Shown piece by piece: positions 21,704 through 33,207 of a DNA stretch of 64,000 bases (position 1 is its first letter; each line of letters opens with the position of its first letter). The stretch lies in NCBI GenBank assembly GCA_018340375.1, contig JAFFJZ010000070.1:124001-188000 (forward strand), written 5' to 3'. Made by a program: the position numbers and the translations under genes. This DNA comes from Gonatopus flavifemur. Lineage: Eukaryota; Arthropoda; Insecta; Hymenoptera; Dryinidae. The notes beneath the pieces are model-generated. The model was not told the DNA's origin. It saw only the letters and a list, made by a program, of their open reading frames with translations, and made no database searches.

Positions 21704-23034
21704 CTATGCAGTTATTGTCACAGTACCTATGGTAATCCATGGGAATCTATGGGACTTTTCGGACAGGGCTCGTAAATGCAAAGTCATGTTCGAAGTTGGG
21801 ATGAAACAATGATATTTGAGCGTTCCTGGGATTGTTTTCACAGTTTCGAAGCGAGTTTTGAGTGTTTTAGCAGTGATTTCATGATTTGTCTTCGAACTAA
21901 AAAAAACAACAGAATCTGATAGATTCCTGTTTGCCCATTCGTAAAACGCATCAGGATTTGAAATTTGCCGCTTAGACCTCGCTTGAAGACTCGCTTGAGC
22001 CGCTAGTCGTTTCAGATTACCGCCGACACCGTCACAAGGCCCTTTTCCATGAGCGGTTGCATGAAAATACCATTCAGCTGTTATTCCAAAATCTTGGTAA
22101 TGATACAAGAGATTTTTGAGATTATATCTATTCTTGAAGTGTTAAGATGCTCCATCCGTAAAATAGAAAATTGTTTTGGTTGAAAATCCTCTTTCAGGTA
22201 CGCCATTATAATTTTTTGGAATTCGTACACAGCGATTGTATCGTGATTCAAATTATCCGATAAAATAGCAATGCTCCGAAGACTGAGTTCGTTTCCTTGT
22301 TTGTAATAAATGACAGTGCTGAAAATGGTCGTTTGCTCGTTGTTCCAGTGGAAACCCTGTGCAGCATTCTGGGCTACAAACGCATAATTTTCCACGAAAT
22401 CGCATAAAACTAAAAATCCTCCTTCTTGTAAATTATCCTTCAAATTTTTCAGAAAAGATGACTGCTGTTTCACAACGAATGAATGGAATTTGAGTTTCGG
22501 AAGGTAACGAGAAAATTTCTCTAAAATATCTTCTGCATCTGCAACTTCAGTACACAAAATGCTACGATCAGTCTGTTGCCAAATTTGATATTCGAGTTTT
22601 TCGATGCAATTGTCTTCGAAAACGATTTGTAAAAAATTCTGTAAACCCTCTTTGCCAAGACATAATGAACATTCATCGGGATAACATTCGGCACATGGAT
22701 TCTGACATAAAAACATTTTGAGAGCATCATGATAAGTGGCGATTAAATTCTTCGTATCGGGTGTTAATTTTTGAATATCTATCGCATCAAGCATTACATT
22801 GACATTCCCGTGATGGACACGAACGCAAACAGTATGCGTTCCACTAGCACCAGCGAGTACGCAATTACGAGGTCTAAGGTGCGAGAATGTAGAGAGACTG
22901 ACCGGAATAGTAGGATTCTGATCTTTGGAAGCAAAATATAATTCTGAAAGATTGCACAGAATCAATCTCTTTTGTACGTGCTCTCGTGATCCATCTTCTT
23001 TTTTAACTGAAACAAAATCTTCTATGCCCGGCAT
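21704..23034 (-). pseudogene. Transposase-like protein, catalytic half (unnamed metazoan family), decayed
   Basis: The main block, 23034-22081, begins in MPGIEDFVSVKKEDGSREHVQKRL. It continues through LRPRNCVLAGASGTH, a Cys-rich CAECYPDECSLC stretch, VLCDFVENYAFV and SDNLNHDTIAVY. A frameshift near 22170 and an in-frame TAA separate it from the C-terminal block at 22108-21704, which carries FGITAEWYFHATAHGKGPCDGVGGNLKRLAAQ. The conserved Asp positions (CDF.ENY, a TDGAS readable just past the frameshift, CDGVGG) look like a D-D-D/E core. I recall many uncharacterised proteins in aphids, Hydra and other animals with this motif order, so it is a repeated family and not a host enzyme. Position between long terminal inverted repeats supports a transposase role. 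Inactive here. Confidence 0.7.
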
Positions 23035-23125
23035 TATACGACTATTTTCGTCATCATTATAGAAACTTATGATTTTGGTTTTATTTCAAAAGCTAAAGCA
23101 TGACCCTTTTTTGGAGATGATGACG

Positions 23126-23754
23126 TTAAAATACCATTTTTTTTACCAGTTCGATAGTTTTCCTAGCTTGACGTTCAGAAGTCTCGAACTCGTCAGCAAG
23201 TATCTTCCAACCCCAGGATTTTGGCGCAAGCATGAGGAGTAATACTTTTTCCGAAGCACTCGAGGAAGTTTTATATTTCTGCTTAATGTGATCAAGAACC
23301 ACCATAGCAGATTCATGTTCCTCAATATTACAATCTCTTGGTTTCTTCTCTAATGGCTGGTAATCATCGTCATTACCATGTTCATGAATACCATCATCAT
23401 CGTCATCCTGAATTATGTGAAACATATCGTAGTAATTGATTGTCATTCCCATAAATGTATTGTTCATTTTCATTGATGTACAAATTGTCTTTTTAGCAAT
23501 TGGAAATATGATATCAATACCTCGAGTGAAACATGACCAAACAAATCATCTCGTGCATCAATTAGAGGCTTTTCTCCAGAACAAGCAGCAGCTTCTTTTC
23601 TACATGACCCACACACTTTTGCATCGGGGAGGATACTGAGAAACTTTTTTCGTAGATCTGGAGAAATAGTTCTCAAATCTCTTGATTTGAATTTGTGATG
23701 GATTTTGTGCAAAGGGGTACAACAACGATTAACGAAACTTTGAGTTGCAGACAT
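23126..23754 (-). pseudogene. N-terminal region of the same transposase-like protein
   Basis: Two frames precede the catalytic half. The first (23754-23470) holds a zinc-binding-like module: RCCTPLHKIHHK, LRTISPDLRKKF, VCGSCRKEA. The second (23473-23126) has an acidic linker (IIQDDDDDGIHEHGNDDD) followed by a helical SASEKVLLLMLAPKSWGWKIL..ERQARKTIELVKK segment that fits an HTH-like DNA-binding part. The second ends at a run of eight A/T bases at 23132-23141, where a one-base slip would connect to KNGIL... and on towards MPGIED. Read together the pieces give a protein of roughly 650-700 residues. An intron between the first two frames is possible. Confidence 0.6.
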
Positions 23755-24900
23755 TTTTGAGAATCAAGAAATGTTGTATCAATAATACTGTATTTCATCT
23801 ATTAATTGAATTGCCTACAAACAAACACAATCAAACAGTTGGAAAAGAAAAAATTGATTTTCATCACGAATTGCGAATCATATTTAGAATTGAAACAATT
23901 TTACTTACAATTCAAGATGGTGTCATGCGATGCGATTTTTCGTGTGACATCAAGTTGTATGAAGTATGCGTATAAACAAGGAAAAACGAATGAACATCGT
24001 CGATATGTTTGATGTATCGAAGATGTGTACAGAATTTCAATTGTTCATCGAATTGAGAAAAATCGATCACAAATTCAAATGAATAGATTTGAGAACTATT
24101 TTTCCGAGTCTACAACAAAAGTTTTCCAACATTCTTCCCGATGCAAAAGTGTGTGGGTTATGCAGGAAAGAAGCCAGCGTATTTTCCAGAGAGCAGGATT
24201 ATCCCATATTTATTATAATATGTATATTCATTCATTATTATGTTCCATAATTTCAAAAGCTATTATTGATAAAGTTTGATAATATAATGGTACGGTAAAA
24301 TTGTATGAAATCATTGGCATGATTAAAAAATCATATTTTATTGAAAAACAGTTCGTTTCACTTGTATTCCGCGTCAACGGTATGACGAACCGTATCAGGA
24401 GATAATAGGAATATGCGACACGCGCGCTTCAAACCGTTGCGAATGCCAGATAAAATCTTCCTCCCATAATTTTTCCTACACGATTCCGAAGCTGAAGTAT
24501 CCAGCTTTCAGATGAGCTAACTTGAAAAATTTTCAAAATTGTCGGAATTGAAAAAAAATGCAAAAATAACTTTAAACTCGCTGAATTTGTTGGAAAAAAT
24601 TTTTTCTCACAAAAACAGATTACGCCATTGTAAAGAACAGAAAAAGAAGCTACGAAAAACAATATCGAAAATAATTTCATAAAAAAATGTAATTTAAGGA
24701 ATTATATCTTCAGAAGAGCTGATTAAACGAAATCTGTGAATTTTTGACCCCTGTAGTTTGATAACCAGAGGTACCAGAGCAAAATCCTTTATAGGAATAA
24801 AAGTCACTAACTAGTACTACATTTCAGTGAAATTTTAGAAAGATTGAGGAAGTAAAAATTTTTGAACTGGTACGCTTGAGAAATTTTGCCCCATACTTAA

Positions 24901-25182
24901 CCCTCTTGGGATACACTTATAGTTTCCTCACACATGGGATACACCGGGTCAGTTTGACCCAATTGTGTTTTGATCGCTCATATTTCGGCTTCAAAACATC
25001 GTTGAGCAACTTTTTTTTCAATCCATCGCGGATGTCTGCAGAATACGAATCCGAAACTCTCTTTGCTCTACAGTTGATAGTTTTTTCAATATTCAAAGAA
25101 ATGTTAAGGTACTTTTTCAGAGATATACAACTCTTTGAAATGAAGGATGGTTCATTTTGACCCAGTGTATCCCCAGAGGGTG
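24901..25182. mobile_element. Possible piggyBac-type MITE, about 280 bp
   Basis: TTAA (24897-24900) is followed by CCCTCTTGGGATACAC. The right side has GTGTATCCCCAGAGGG, then TGAG instead of TTAA. Subterminal GGGTCA..TGACCC words are also inverted. CCCT ends and TTAA target fit piggyBac, but the right-hand TTAA is degraded. Confidence 0.5.
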
Positions 25183-25512
25183 AGGAGGCCTTGAACGAAT
25201 CTCTCGACTCGTGTCATACCTAATTGAATCCCGTATATTGTTCTGGTTGGATCCGGGACAAACATTTTCGATGTGATACGGATGGATTCGGAGATGCTAT
25301 TTTGATTCGAACTCATTCGGACTTGCCGTGTATTAGGACAACTGGGGTAGAGTACTCACCGAATGCTGGACGGGAATTTCTTCTTGTACTCCAGGGAAGG
25401 TTTAGCTGCCGAAGTAGCTGACCGAGCGACCACCCCAAAAGAACCAAAATCTGCTTATGTTCAAGCAAGGGCGTATCCAGGATTTTTTTTGGGGGGGGGG
25501 GTCCACGTTTGA

Positions 25513-25530
25513 TATATACATATATATATA

Positions 25531-25577
<47 letters not shown>

Positions 25578-25637
25578 ATATATGTATATATATATATATA
25601 TATATAGATATATATATATGTATATATATATATATAG
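25513..25637. repeat. TA-rich microsatellite
   Basis: Long alternating TA with interspersed TGTG and TACA. The Tyr/Ile-rich open frames over it are artefacts of the repeat. Confidence 0.9.
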
Positions 25638-26430
25638 GAAGAAAGAGAGAGCGTTTCATGAATCATTAATTTATATTGTTATTACGATTAGGAGAGTAAC
25701 GAAACAAAGAATACAGAAGATCTGTTTATAAATACTTTAATACATTCATTAACTCATTAAAATGTCTCATATTTTAACAAATTCACAAAAGCATAACAAG
25801 GAACAGGTTTGTGATAAAGATAGAAAAGAGTTGGTTTAAAACCAATAGTATTACATTTTTAGAAGATTGCATAGTGTTAAAATATTTCATAGATGAGTAC
25901 GAAGATCAATATCTCTTATTTGAGATACAATTTGTATCAATACTTTTAGTTCTTATAAATATTCAATTGATACAATCATTAATATTTTTGTGTCATTATA
26001 TCAAGCATTAATGAATCTCCAACAGTATCTGAAAATTATCCATCAAATAGGGTAGCACAAAACTTAATTAAAAGTTATATTATTGCATTACTTGAATATG
26101 CCGAAGAGTTTAAATATTTGAAATCCAAAACATCTCATAAATCAATTTCAAAGAATGGACATCTTATTTATAGGATACGATTTGTGTGAAGAATTTTAGG
26201 TGTTACAAAAGCAATAGACTCCACGATTTTCGCGCCATTTCATCAAGCACCTGTTCATATGAAAATGCAAAAACTGTATAAGAATTTCAAGAGATTCGAT
26301 CAGTCAAATGGCAAAATCTCATAAAACCATATGAAATCAAGTTCATATACTAGATTTCATCTGGTTTCTGTCCTAGAAATAACTACCCAATGAGAACAGC
26401 TTGTCAAAGTGACGGCATTTTGACTGAGTT

Positions 26431-27392
26431 CCCTGGTGAAAAAATTTCTCATAATTTCTCATATTTTTTCATCATTTTTTTTCATAATTTTCTCATGAAA
26501 TCCCATAATTTCTCAAGGATTTGGAACATCATTATAAGATATAATGTTTTCATAATTTTCCATAATTTTCTCATAAAATTTTCATATTTTCTCATAATTT
26601 TTGCATAAAATTCTATAATTTCTGAAGGAGTTTGAACACTCTTATAAGAAATGCTTTTCTCATAATTTTTCATATTTTTTCATAAATTCTCATAAATTTC
26701 GAATAAAATCTCACCATTTTTTCAAAAAAAGAGGTGCTGTTATAAGAAAAACAATTCACTTTTAAAATTTCCAAATTTTTTATAATCTCTCCAAAACATA
26801 TGTTCATAAAGTCACGTAAGATTTATCATTTATTGTTTTGATAAGACGCTATGGAACCTCCCAAAGTAGCTAATCCAAGTGATCCGGGTCACTTGGATCA
26901 GTTACTTCAGCATGCTTCTATGTTTCCATATGTGTTGATATTTCATATTATCCTTCCCGTCTTCACGGATGCGATAAGAAACTGTATGAAATTTTTAAGA
27001 AATTAAGGCATATATGCAATTCTTTTGAGAAATTAGAAAATTATATGATGATACACTTTCATTTATGAATAATTGTAACTTTTTTGATCAGAAATTATGA
27101 GTTTTTATGAAAAATCATGACTTTTTATGAAAAACCATATCTCATAGTCATCATCATATTCATGAAAAATTTTCTGTAATTTTATGAGAAATTATGAAAA
27201 TATATGAAATAATATGATTTCATTTATGAGAAATTATGACTTATTATGGGAAAACATTTCTCATACTAAATGTTCCAATTCCTTGAGAAATTATGAAAAT
27301 TTATGACATTTATGAAAATATATGAGAAATAATAAGAAATATGAAAAAATACTGAAGCATATGAGAAATTATGTGAAACTTTTTCGCCAGGG
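26431..27392. mobile_element. 962-bp inverted-repeat element, nested in the hAT element
   Basis: The left end CCCTGGTGAAAAAATTTC and right end GAAACTTTTTCGCCAGGG are inverse. The left half is dominated by CATAATTTCTCAT words and the right half by their complement, so much of the element can fold on itself. Non-coding. Confidence 0.75.
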
Positions 27393-28180
27393 TTGTTCTC
27401 ATAGGGTAGAATCCATTCGAATTCATGAGACCTTCTCAACTGCTAAGTAACACACAAACATCCGTTCTGCGAACCCTCTTAGCACATTAAACGTCCTGTT
27501 CATGTATTATGAACATTCTAAGCATGCTGTACGAATCCTGTGTTACTAGGATATCTGGGTATTCATTGCTGCTCAAATATTTTAATTTATTTATTAAAAG
27601 GGAAAGAATTTCACAAAGTTGCATAATTCAGTGAAAAACTATGGTAAGAAAAATCCAAAAACCAATTCGAAAAACGAAATATGAATTTTTGAATTACATT
27701 CAAATCTCTTATCTACTCTCTAAATCTGGAAGACTGAAAAACCACACGTTTCACTCCACTAAATTTCAGAAGTGAGTTTGTCCGACTTGAATGGGATTTT
27801 CACTCGTTTCGAATGAACTCATTCTTTTGAAGTAGAAAATTCATTTTACAATTGAAATGGTTGAGAGAGCTTTGAACCTCAAACTTTGGACTACCACTCT
27901 GACAGAGTGAACATGTCACCTAAAAATTTGACAAGCACACTTTTGGCTGGCTAAAGAGTGCAATCTCACTCTGAAAATTTAATAGAGTTCTACAGTATGT
28001 TACCAATTTCTGATAGGGATTTCGGTTTTTGTGAAGATATTCAGTACAGCACTTTCTTGCGGAAAGAATATTTTTCCGAATGCTTGGGTGTATTATTTCG
28101 TACGATTCATGTTGATGATTTTTGGTTGAAGTGTGAAAATTTGTAAGGCTCTTTCTCTTTAAAGAAGTGGATTTGGTTTT
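27393..28180. other. hAT element interior without recognisable genes
   Basis: AT-rich; only short frames and no recognisable domains. Confidence 0.4.
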
Positions 28181-28369
28181 TTGACCGGTAGTTGATATAT
28201 ATATGGAATATAAATTTGGGGGGGGGGGGGGTCCGGACCCCCTGGACCCTGCCCCCTGGATACGCCCTTGTGCTCAAGGAACGTCTGAGAGACGTATTTG
28301 GACGTTCCCTGGACGTACACAGATTTTAGGTTCTGCTGGGGCATGGTCACTTTCCATCCAAGCAAAATC

Positions 28370-28825
28370 GTCGATCATCTAAATCGGCCGCATTGGGGGG
28401 CCAACTCTTGAAAACCCTTTTTCTGTCCTTAATTGTGAGGTACAAACGACAGAAAGGGTGGTAAAATCAAGTACAAACGGGGTACAAATTTTGCTTGGGA
28501 GAAAATTTTTTTTTCTTCACACGGAAAAAAAAGAATAGTTGTAGCAATTACTTAAATAGTCGATTTTCGATCATTTACTTAAGTAGTTGCTGCAGCTACT
28601 TAGTAGTCAGGACAAGTAACTCGATAGTTGCACTAACTAACGTGAATACCTGAGGCATTTTGAATTAGTTGAGACAGCTAACGTGTTACTTGCTTTGACT
28701 ACTAACTAGCTGTGACAACTACTTAAGTAGATGGTCGAAAATCGACTATGTGAGTAGTTGCTGCCACTATTTCTTTTTTTCCGTACATATTCAGGGGCCA
28801 GGTTCACGGAGGTCAATTGGAGTTT
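28370..28825 (+). repeat. Dispersed repeat interrupted by a palindromic MITE
   Basis: Plus-strand counterpart of 19840-20025. The two halves flank the MITE at 28520-28785. Comparing the copies shows the MITE entered after the repeat had already been duplicated. Confidence 0.7.
28520..28785. mobile_element. Palindromic MITE, CACGGAAAAAAAAGAATAG family (copy 1)
   Basis: The arms share CGGAAAAAAAAGAATAGTTG, then TCGATTTTCGA and TACTTAAGTAGTTGC words. Nearly the full length is a hairpin. A second copy is at 29791-30056. Confidence 0.85.
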
Positions 28826-28829
28826 GAGG

Positions 28830-29404
28830 AATTCAATATGATTTGTCAGGAATTCTTTCTGAACTTCTGTGCCGTGCTTTCATCTTCCAACTGGAATGTA
28901 AATTTTTTTTCATGTTCGTGATTTTTCTAATCTAACTCTAGGAAATCTAAAAACACAACTTCCCACTTTGAAACACTATTAGTTTAGAGGAGAGCAGGCA
29001 CGGCTGCATATGAAGCGATGAAAATAAAGGAAACAAACATTATTGAACATACTTTTTCAATTGTATAACAAAAATATTTCGTCATTCATATCTTATTTAT
29101 AATATATTTTCATGTTTTCAACTGTCAGCTCGATTTCTGAATGCAACGCAAACAAACTCCGTTCGATAACGTTCCAATGTTCACGTGATAGGCAATCGTC
29201 AATTCTGATGAATGTACGTGCGTGTAAAAGATAAATTATTCTGTGAGAGGAAAGATAATTTGATATTTCTATTTTGCCTCTTTTTCTCATGTGTTTGTTT
29301 CTGTTGTTTTCTTCTTATATTTGAAATTTAAAAAGCAGTAAAGGTCCGGGGAGAAAAATTGGATATAATCCAGATATAAATCTATACCTGAATTAAATAT
29401 GAAT
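28830..29404. other. Stretch without recognisable genes
   Basis: AT-rich; I see no gene or repeat I can support before the foldback element begins. Confidence 0.4.
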
Positions 29405-29790
29405 TTTGAACAGATCAGATAATTACATCTCTATATGTATAATCATATCTGCGTCAATTCGAGATCGGACTGGATCGAATCCATATCTAATTCAGATATA
29501 GAGTCATATCAAAAATATTCCCTCAATTTATTCATGTGACAATATTGTGACAGTTCTTTGAAATTCCTCGGATTGGAAAATTATAAAATTTCCGAAAAAA
29601 ATTTTCGAATTCTCATCAGGCACGTGTGCAGAATTTCGTTTCATCTCAGGTGCAAATTTAATCAAAATATCAATCTGTACATCACTTCTCTGATTCAAGT
29701 AGAAGTGCTGTACAGAGCGATATTTTCTTATTGAATTGAAGCATTCGCCTGCAGTTTATCATAAACCATTTGGCGACTGTCACACCGCTA

Positions 29791-30056
29791 CACGGAAAAA
29801 AAAGAATAGTTGCAGCAACTACTCAAATAGTCGATTTTCGACCATCTACTTAAGTAGTTGCTACAGCTACTTAGTAGTCAGGACAAGTAACACGTTAGCT
29901 GTCTCAACTAATTCAAAATACCTCAAGTATTTACGTTAGTTAGTGCAACTATCGGGTTAGTTATCCTGACTACTAAGTAGCTGCAGCAACTACTTCAGTA
30001 GATGGTCGAAAATCGACTATTTAAGTAGTTGCTGCAACTATTTCTTTTTTTCCGTG
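29791..30056. mobile_element. Palindromic MITE, CACGGAAAAAAAAGAATAG family (copy 2)
   Basis: Same family as 28520-28785. It interrupts the left arm of the foldback element. The right arm at about 32500-32520 retains the uninterrupted sequence, so the insertion postdates formation of the arms. Confidence 0.88.
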
Positions 30057-30769
30057 TGGTATCGCCTTAACTTTTGGTTTTGATGGTACATGTAATTCAT
30101 CCTCAATTGAGATTACATGATAATAATGCAAACATACATAATATTATTATAATAAATACTATATACAATACAATTATATAATAACAGTACACAAAAGTAA
30201 TTGAGAATAAAGATTCTTAAATTTATAATCAAGGTTTGATTTTATCCAATATGGAATATTGATTATGTTTTATCTTCATGCAAAAACATTATGCTTTCCC
30301 ACTTGGCAGTAGTGTGGGAAACTATACATAATTTTCATGTGCCTCATTTTTTCATTTTAATGTGAAAAAAAATCTCACTCAGTAATCAGCCTTGTTGGAA
30401 ATTGCTGTTAAAAACAGTTAAAATGTATCAGAAACTGGTTACAACCGGATGAAAACGGCTTAAAAATTCAATTAGTTTTTATCCGGTTTTAAGCTGTTTC
30501 TTATATATTTTAACTGTCTTTAACAGCAATTTTCACCAGAGGGATATTTCTTTTCTGACATTTGAAAAATTAAACATATCATTCATGAAAGAACTTCATA
30601 CACAGTCTTGGGATAAAATATGTTGCAGACATAACTCAGATTGACGCTTTTATAAAATCTATAGAAAAAACTCTGCCGATTGGCACATGGCTTCCTCGTT
30701 TGTGTTGCACTTCAATTTTACGAGTGTTCACAACATGTTGTGCATTCCTCTTCCGAACAATCTCCGGAC

Positions 30770-31792
30770 CAAAAATTTTCCCCGAGTTTGGAGGGACATT
30801 TTGGCCTAAGAGATTTTGAGTTTGGAGAACTCGGTCCCCGAAAACGATGACAAATCTTCCCTCTGACGAGGAAGCAAAACAATAATTATTGTTCAAAATC
30901 ACACACATATACACACAGTCACATGCAAACAATTTCGGGAAACAACGGCCGAAAACTGTTTGTCTCCAAACTCAAAATCTCTTAGGCCAAAATGTCCCTC
31001 CAAACTCGGGGAAAATTTTTGGTTCCGTGTCTGGCTGTGTGTGTTTGTGCGCACATTTTACGAACGCGCATATTTTCTGTTCCTGTTATTCGATCGTCAT
31101 GAAATTTCAACCACGGTTATATGGGGGATTGATATTGGTCCTATGTAATTTTCAACCTGATTCTTACTGAAGAACGGGAGGGGTGAGGAAAAATGTTGTC
31201 AAAAAACGTGATTTCGCGACCGCGCATATCTTCCCTTCCTATTATCCGATTGGAATCAAACTCATACAACGTTCTAGTTACGATCCGATAGTGGTCCCAT
31301 ATGAGTTGTATCCCAATCGGTTGAAAACTGTGGACAATTTTTTTTTGCTATCCGCGTTATTTGACAATATTTTGAGAGCATGCCTTTCCTGTGTCCGTAT
31401 CATCCGAATGCCATAGAATTTGGAACATATTCAATTCACGAGATGTAAGTTATATGGTATGAATTCCAAGCAAATCGGATGCGAGGGCAGGAAATGGTAA
31501 GCATTAAGCTTTGAAGCAAAATTTCAAAAACTGAAAAATACCGCCATCATACGGATATCTCTCGTTCCTATCATCCGATTGTTATGGAATTTTCACCACA
31601 GTTTTATGCAGTGTTGATAGTGGTCCCTTATCAGTTTTAATCTGATCTTGACAGGAAAAACGGGACGGGGAAAGGAAACATATTATCGAAGATTCTGATT
31701 TTCCGATCGGGCATGTCTTCGCTTCCTGTTATCTGATAGCACGTTCTAGTTGTGATCTGATAGGGTTTCTTCAACCAGGGATATGGGATAGA
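30770..31792 (+). repeat. Foldback core, related to 15230-16110
   Basis: Contains the CTCCAAACTCAAAATCTC..AGGCCAAAATGTCCC block twice in opposite orientation (about 30780-30830 and 30965-31010). These are followed by diverged units with TATC(C)GAT and ATAGTGGTCC words. Short open frames over it have no recognisable domain. Confidence 0.7.
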
Positions 31793-33045
31793 AACGTCCG
31801 GAGATTGTTCGGAAGAGGAATGCACAACATGTTGTGAACACTCGTAGAATTGAAGTGCAACACAAACGAGGAAGCCATGTGCCAATCGGCAGAGTTTTTT
31901 CTATAGATTTTATAAAAGCGTCAATCTGAGTTATGTCTGCAACATATTTTATCCCAAGACTGTGTATGAAGTTCTTTCATGAATGATATGTTTAATTTTT
32001 CAAATGTCAGAAAAGAAATATCCCTCTGGTGAAAATTGCTGTTAAAGACAGTTAAAATATATAAGAAACAGCTTAAAACCGGATAAAAACTAATTGAATT
32101 TTTTAGCCGTTTTCATCCGGTTGTAATCAGTTTCTGATACATTTTAACTGTTTTTAACAGCAATTTCCAACAAGGCTGATTACTGAGTGAGATTTTTTTT
32201 CACATTAAAATGAAAAAATGAGGCACATGAAAATTATGTATAGTTTCCCACACTACTGCCAAGTGGGAAAGCATAATGTTTTTGCATGAAGATGAAACAT
32301 AATCAATATTCCATATTGGATAAAATCAAACCTTGATTATAAATTTAAGAATCTTTATTCTCAATTACTTTTGTGTACTTTTATTATATAATTGGATTGT
32401 ATATAGTATTTATTATAATAATATTATGTATGTTTGCATTATTATCATGTAATCTCAATTGAGGATGAATTACATGTACCATCAAAACCAAAAGTTAAGG
32501 TGACACTAGCGGCGTGACAGTCGCCAAATGGTTTATGATAAACTGCAGGCGAATGCTTCAATTCAATAAGAAAATATCGCTCTGTACAGCACTTCTACTT
32601 GAATCAGAGAAGTGATGTACAGAGTGATCCCAAGTAGAAATTACGCCTAGTCAATGGCTAGTGCCCCGTGAGTTTTTCTATATCCCTGACGAGGGCCTTT
32701 TGAGGGAAACTCACCAGGTACTTATTCGTAATGTAACGCTGTGTGTTATGAGGCACTTGCTAGTGGAATTCACAAGGTACTGGTCAGTTACTATTCAGTT
32801 ACTCTCTAAATACTAGTCAATTACCAACAAGTTTTTGACAGCAATTATATGCCAAAAAAATTGTGAAGTTATAATGATACATCAACAATGATTATCCAGT
32901 GAAATATGCATGCTTTGGCCCAAAATGTTTTTGAAAATAAAAAATTGAATTCTGAGCAAAAATCATGTTTCAGAGGAGACACTTGCAGATTACCACCAAC
33001 GTTCACTTCGTGCTCAATGCGATGGAGAGAATATTGGAAACCTCG

Positions 33046-33125
33046 GAGAGGATCGAACCTACCTAAACCAATTCCTACCTAATGTTGCGCGATCTACTAT
33101 CCTAGCGCCCTAACGACTTAAGCTA
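33046..33125 (-). promoter_or_regulatory. tRNA-like A and B boxes on the minus strand
   Basis: On the minus strand, TAGCTTAAGTC (A-box-like, one mismatch) precedes GGTTCGATCC (fits the GWTCRANNC B-box core) by about 60-65 bases. Tandem GTAGG words flank the B box. It is not a recognisable tRNA gene, but a tRNA-like module inside the 32629-41840 element. Confidence 0.4.
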
Positions 33126-33207
33126 AACCGCTACCTACGCGATGCAATAGAAAAGATCAATTAAAGTGACGTGTTTATCCGATTCAATCATCCGTCGGTT
33201 GAATATA

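Larger units (their letters stand above)
20728..24892 (-). mobile_element. 4.2-kb DNA transposon with about 650-bp inverted termini and 4-bp duplication
   Basis: The left end starts GGGGCAAAATTTCTCAAGCG and the right end is its exact inverse over the first 26 bases. ATAC flanks both sides (20724-20727 and 24893-24896). The inverted arms run from 20728 to about 21360 and from about 24233 to 24892, with few mismatches and one indel of about 30 bases near the tips. The unique middle holds a minus-strand transposase-like gene. Among named superfamilies, 4-bp duplications fit Sola (or Academ), but I cannot confirm which from sequence alone. Confidence 0.88.
25466..28270. mobile_element. Non-autonomous hAT-type element, 2.8 kb
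   Basis: The ends CAAGGGCGTATCCAGG and CCTGGATACGCCCTTG are exact inverses, each with a long G/C run just inside. The flanks TGTTCAAG (25458-25465) and TGCTCAAG (28271-28278) match at 7 of 8 bases. It shares the GGGCGTATCCAG terminus with the coding hAT at 867, so that transposase family could have mobilised it. Inside are a TA microsatellite and a 962-bp AT-rich inverted-repeat element. No transposase frame. Confidence 0.82.

Noticed and set aside
25313..25731. Tyr/Ile-rich open frames over the TA microsatellite
   Set aside because: They are translations of a dinucleotide repeat in several frames on both strands.
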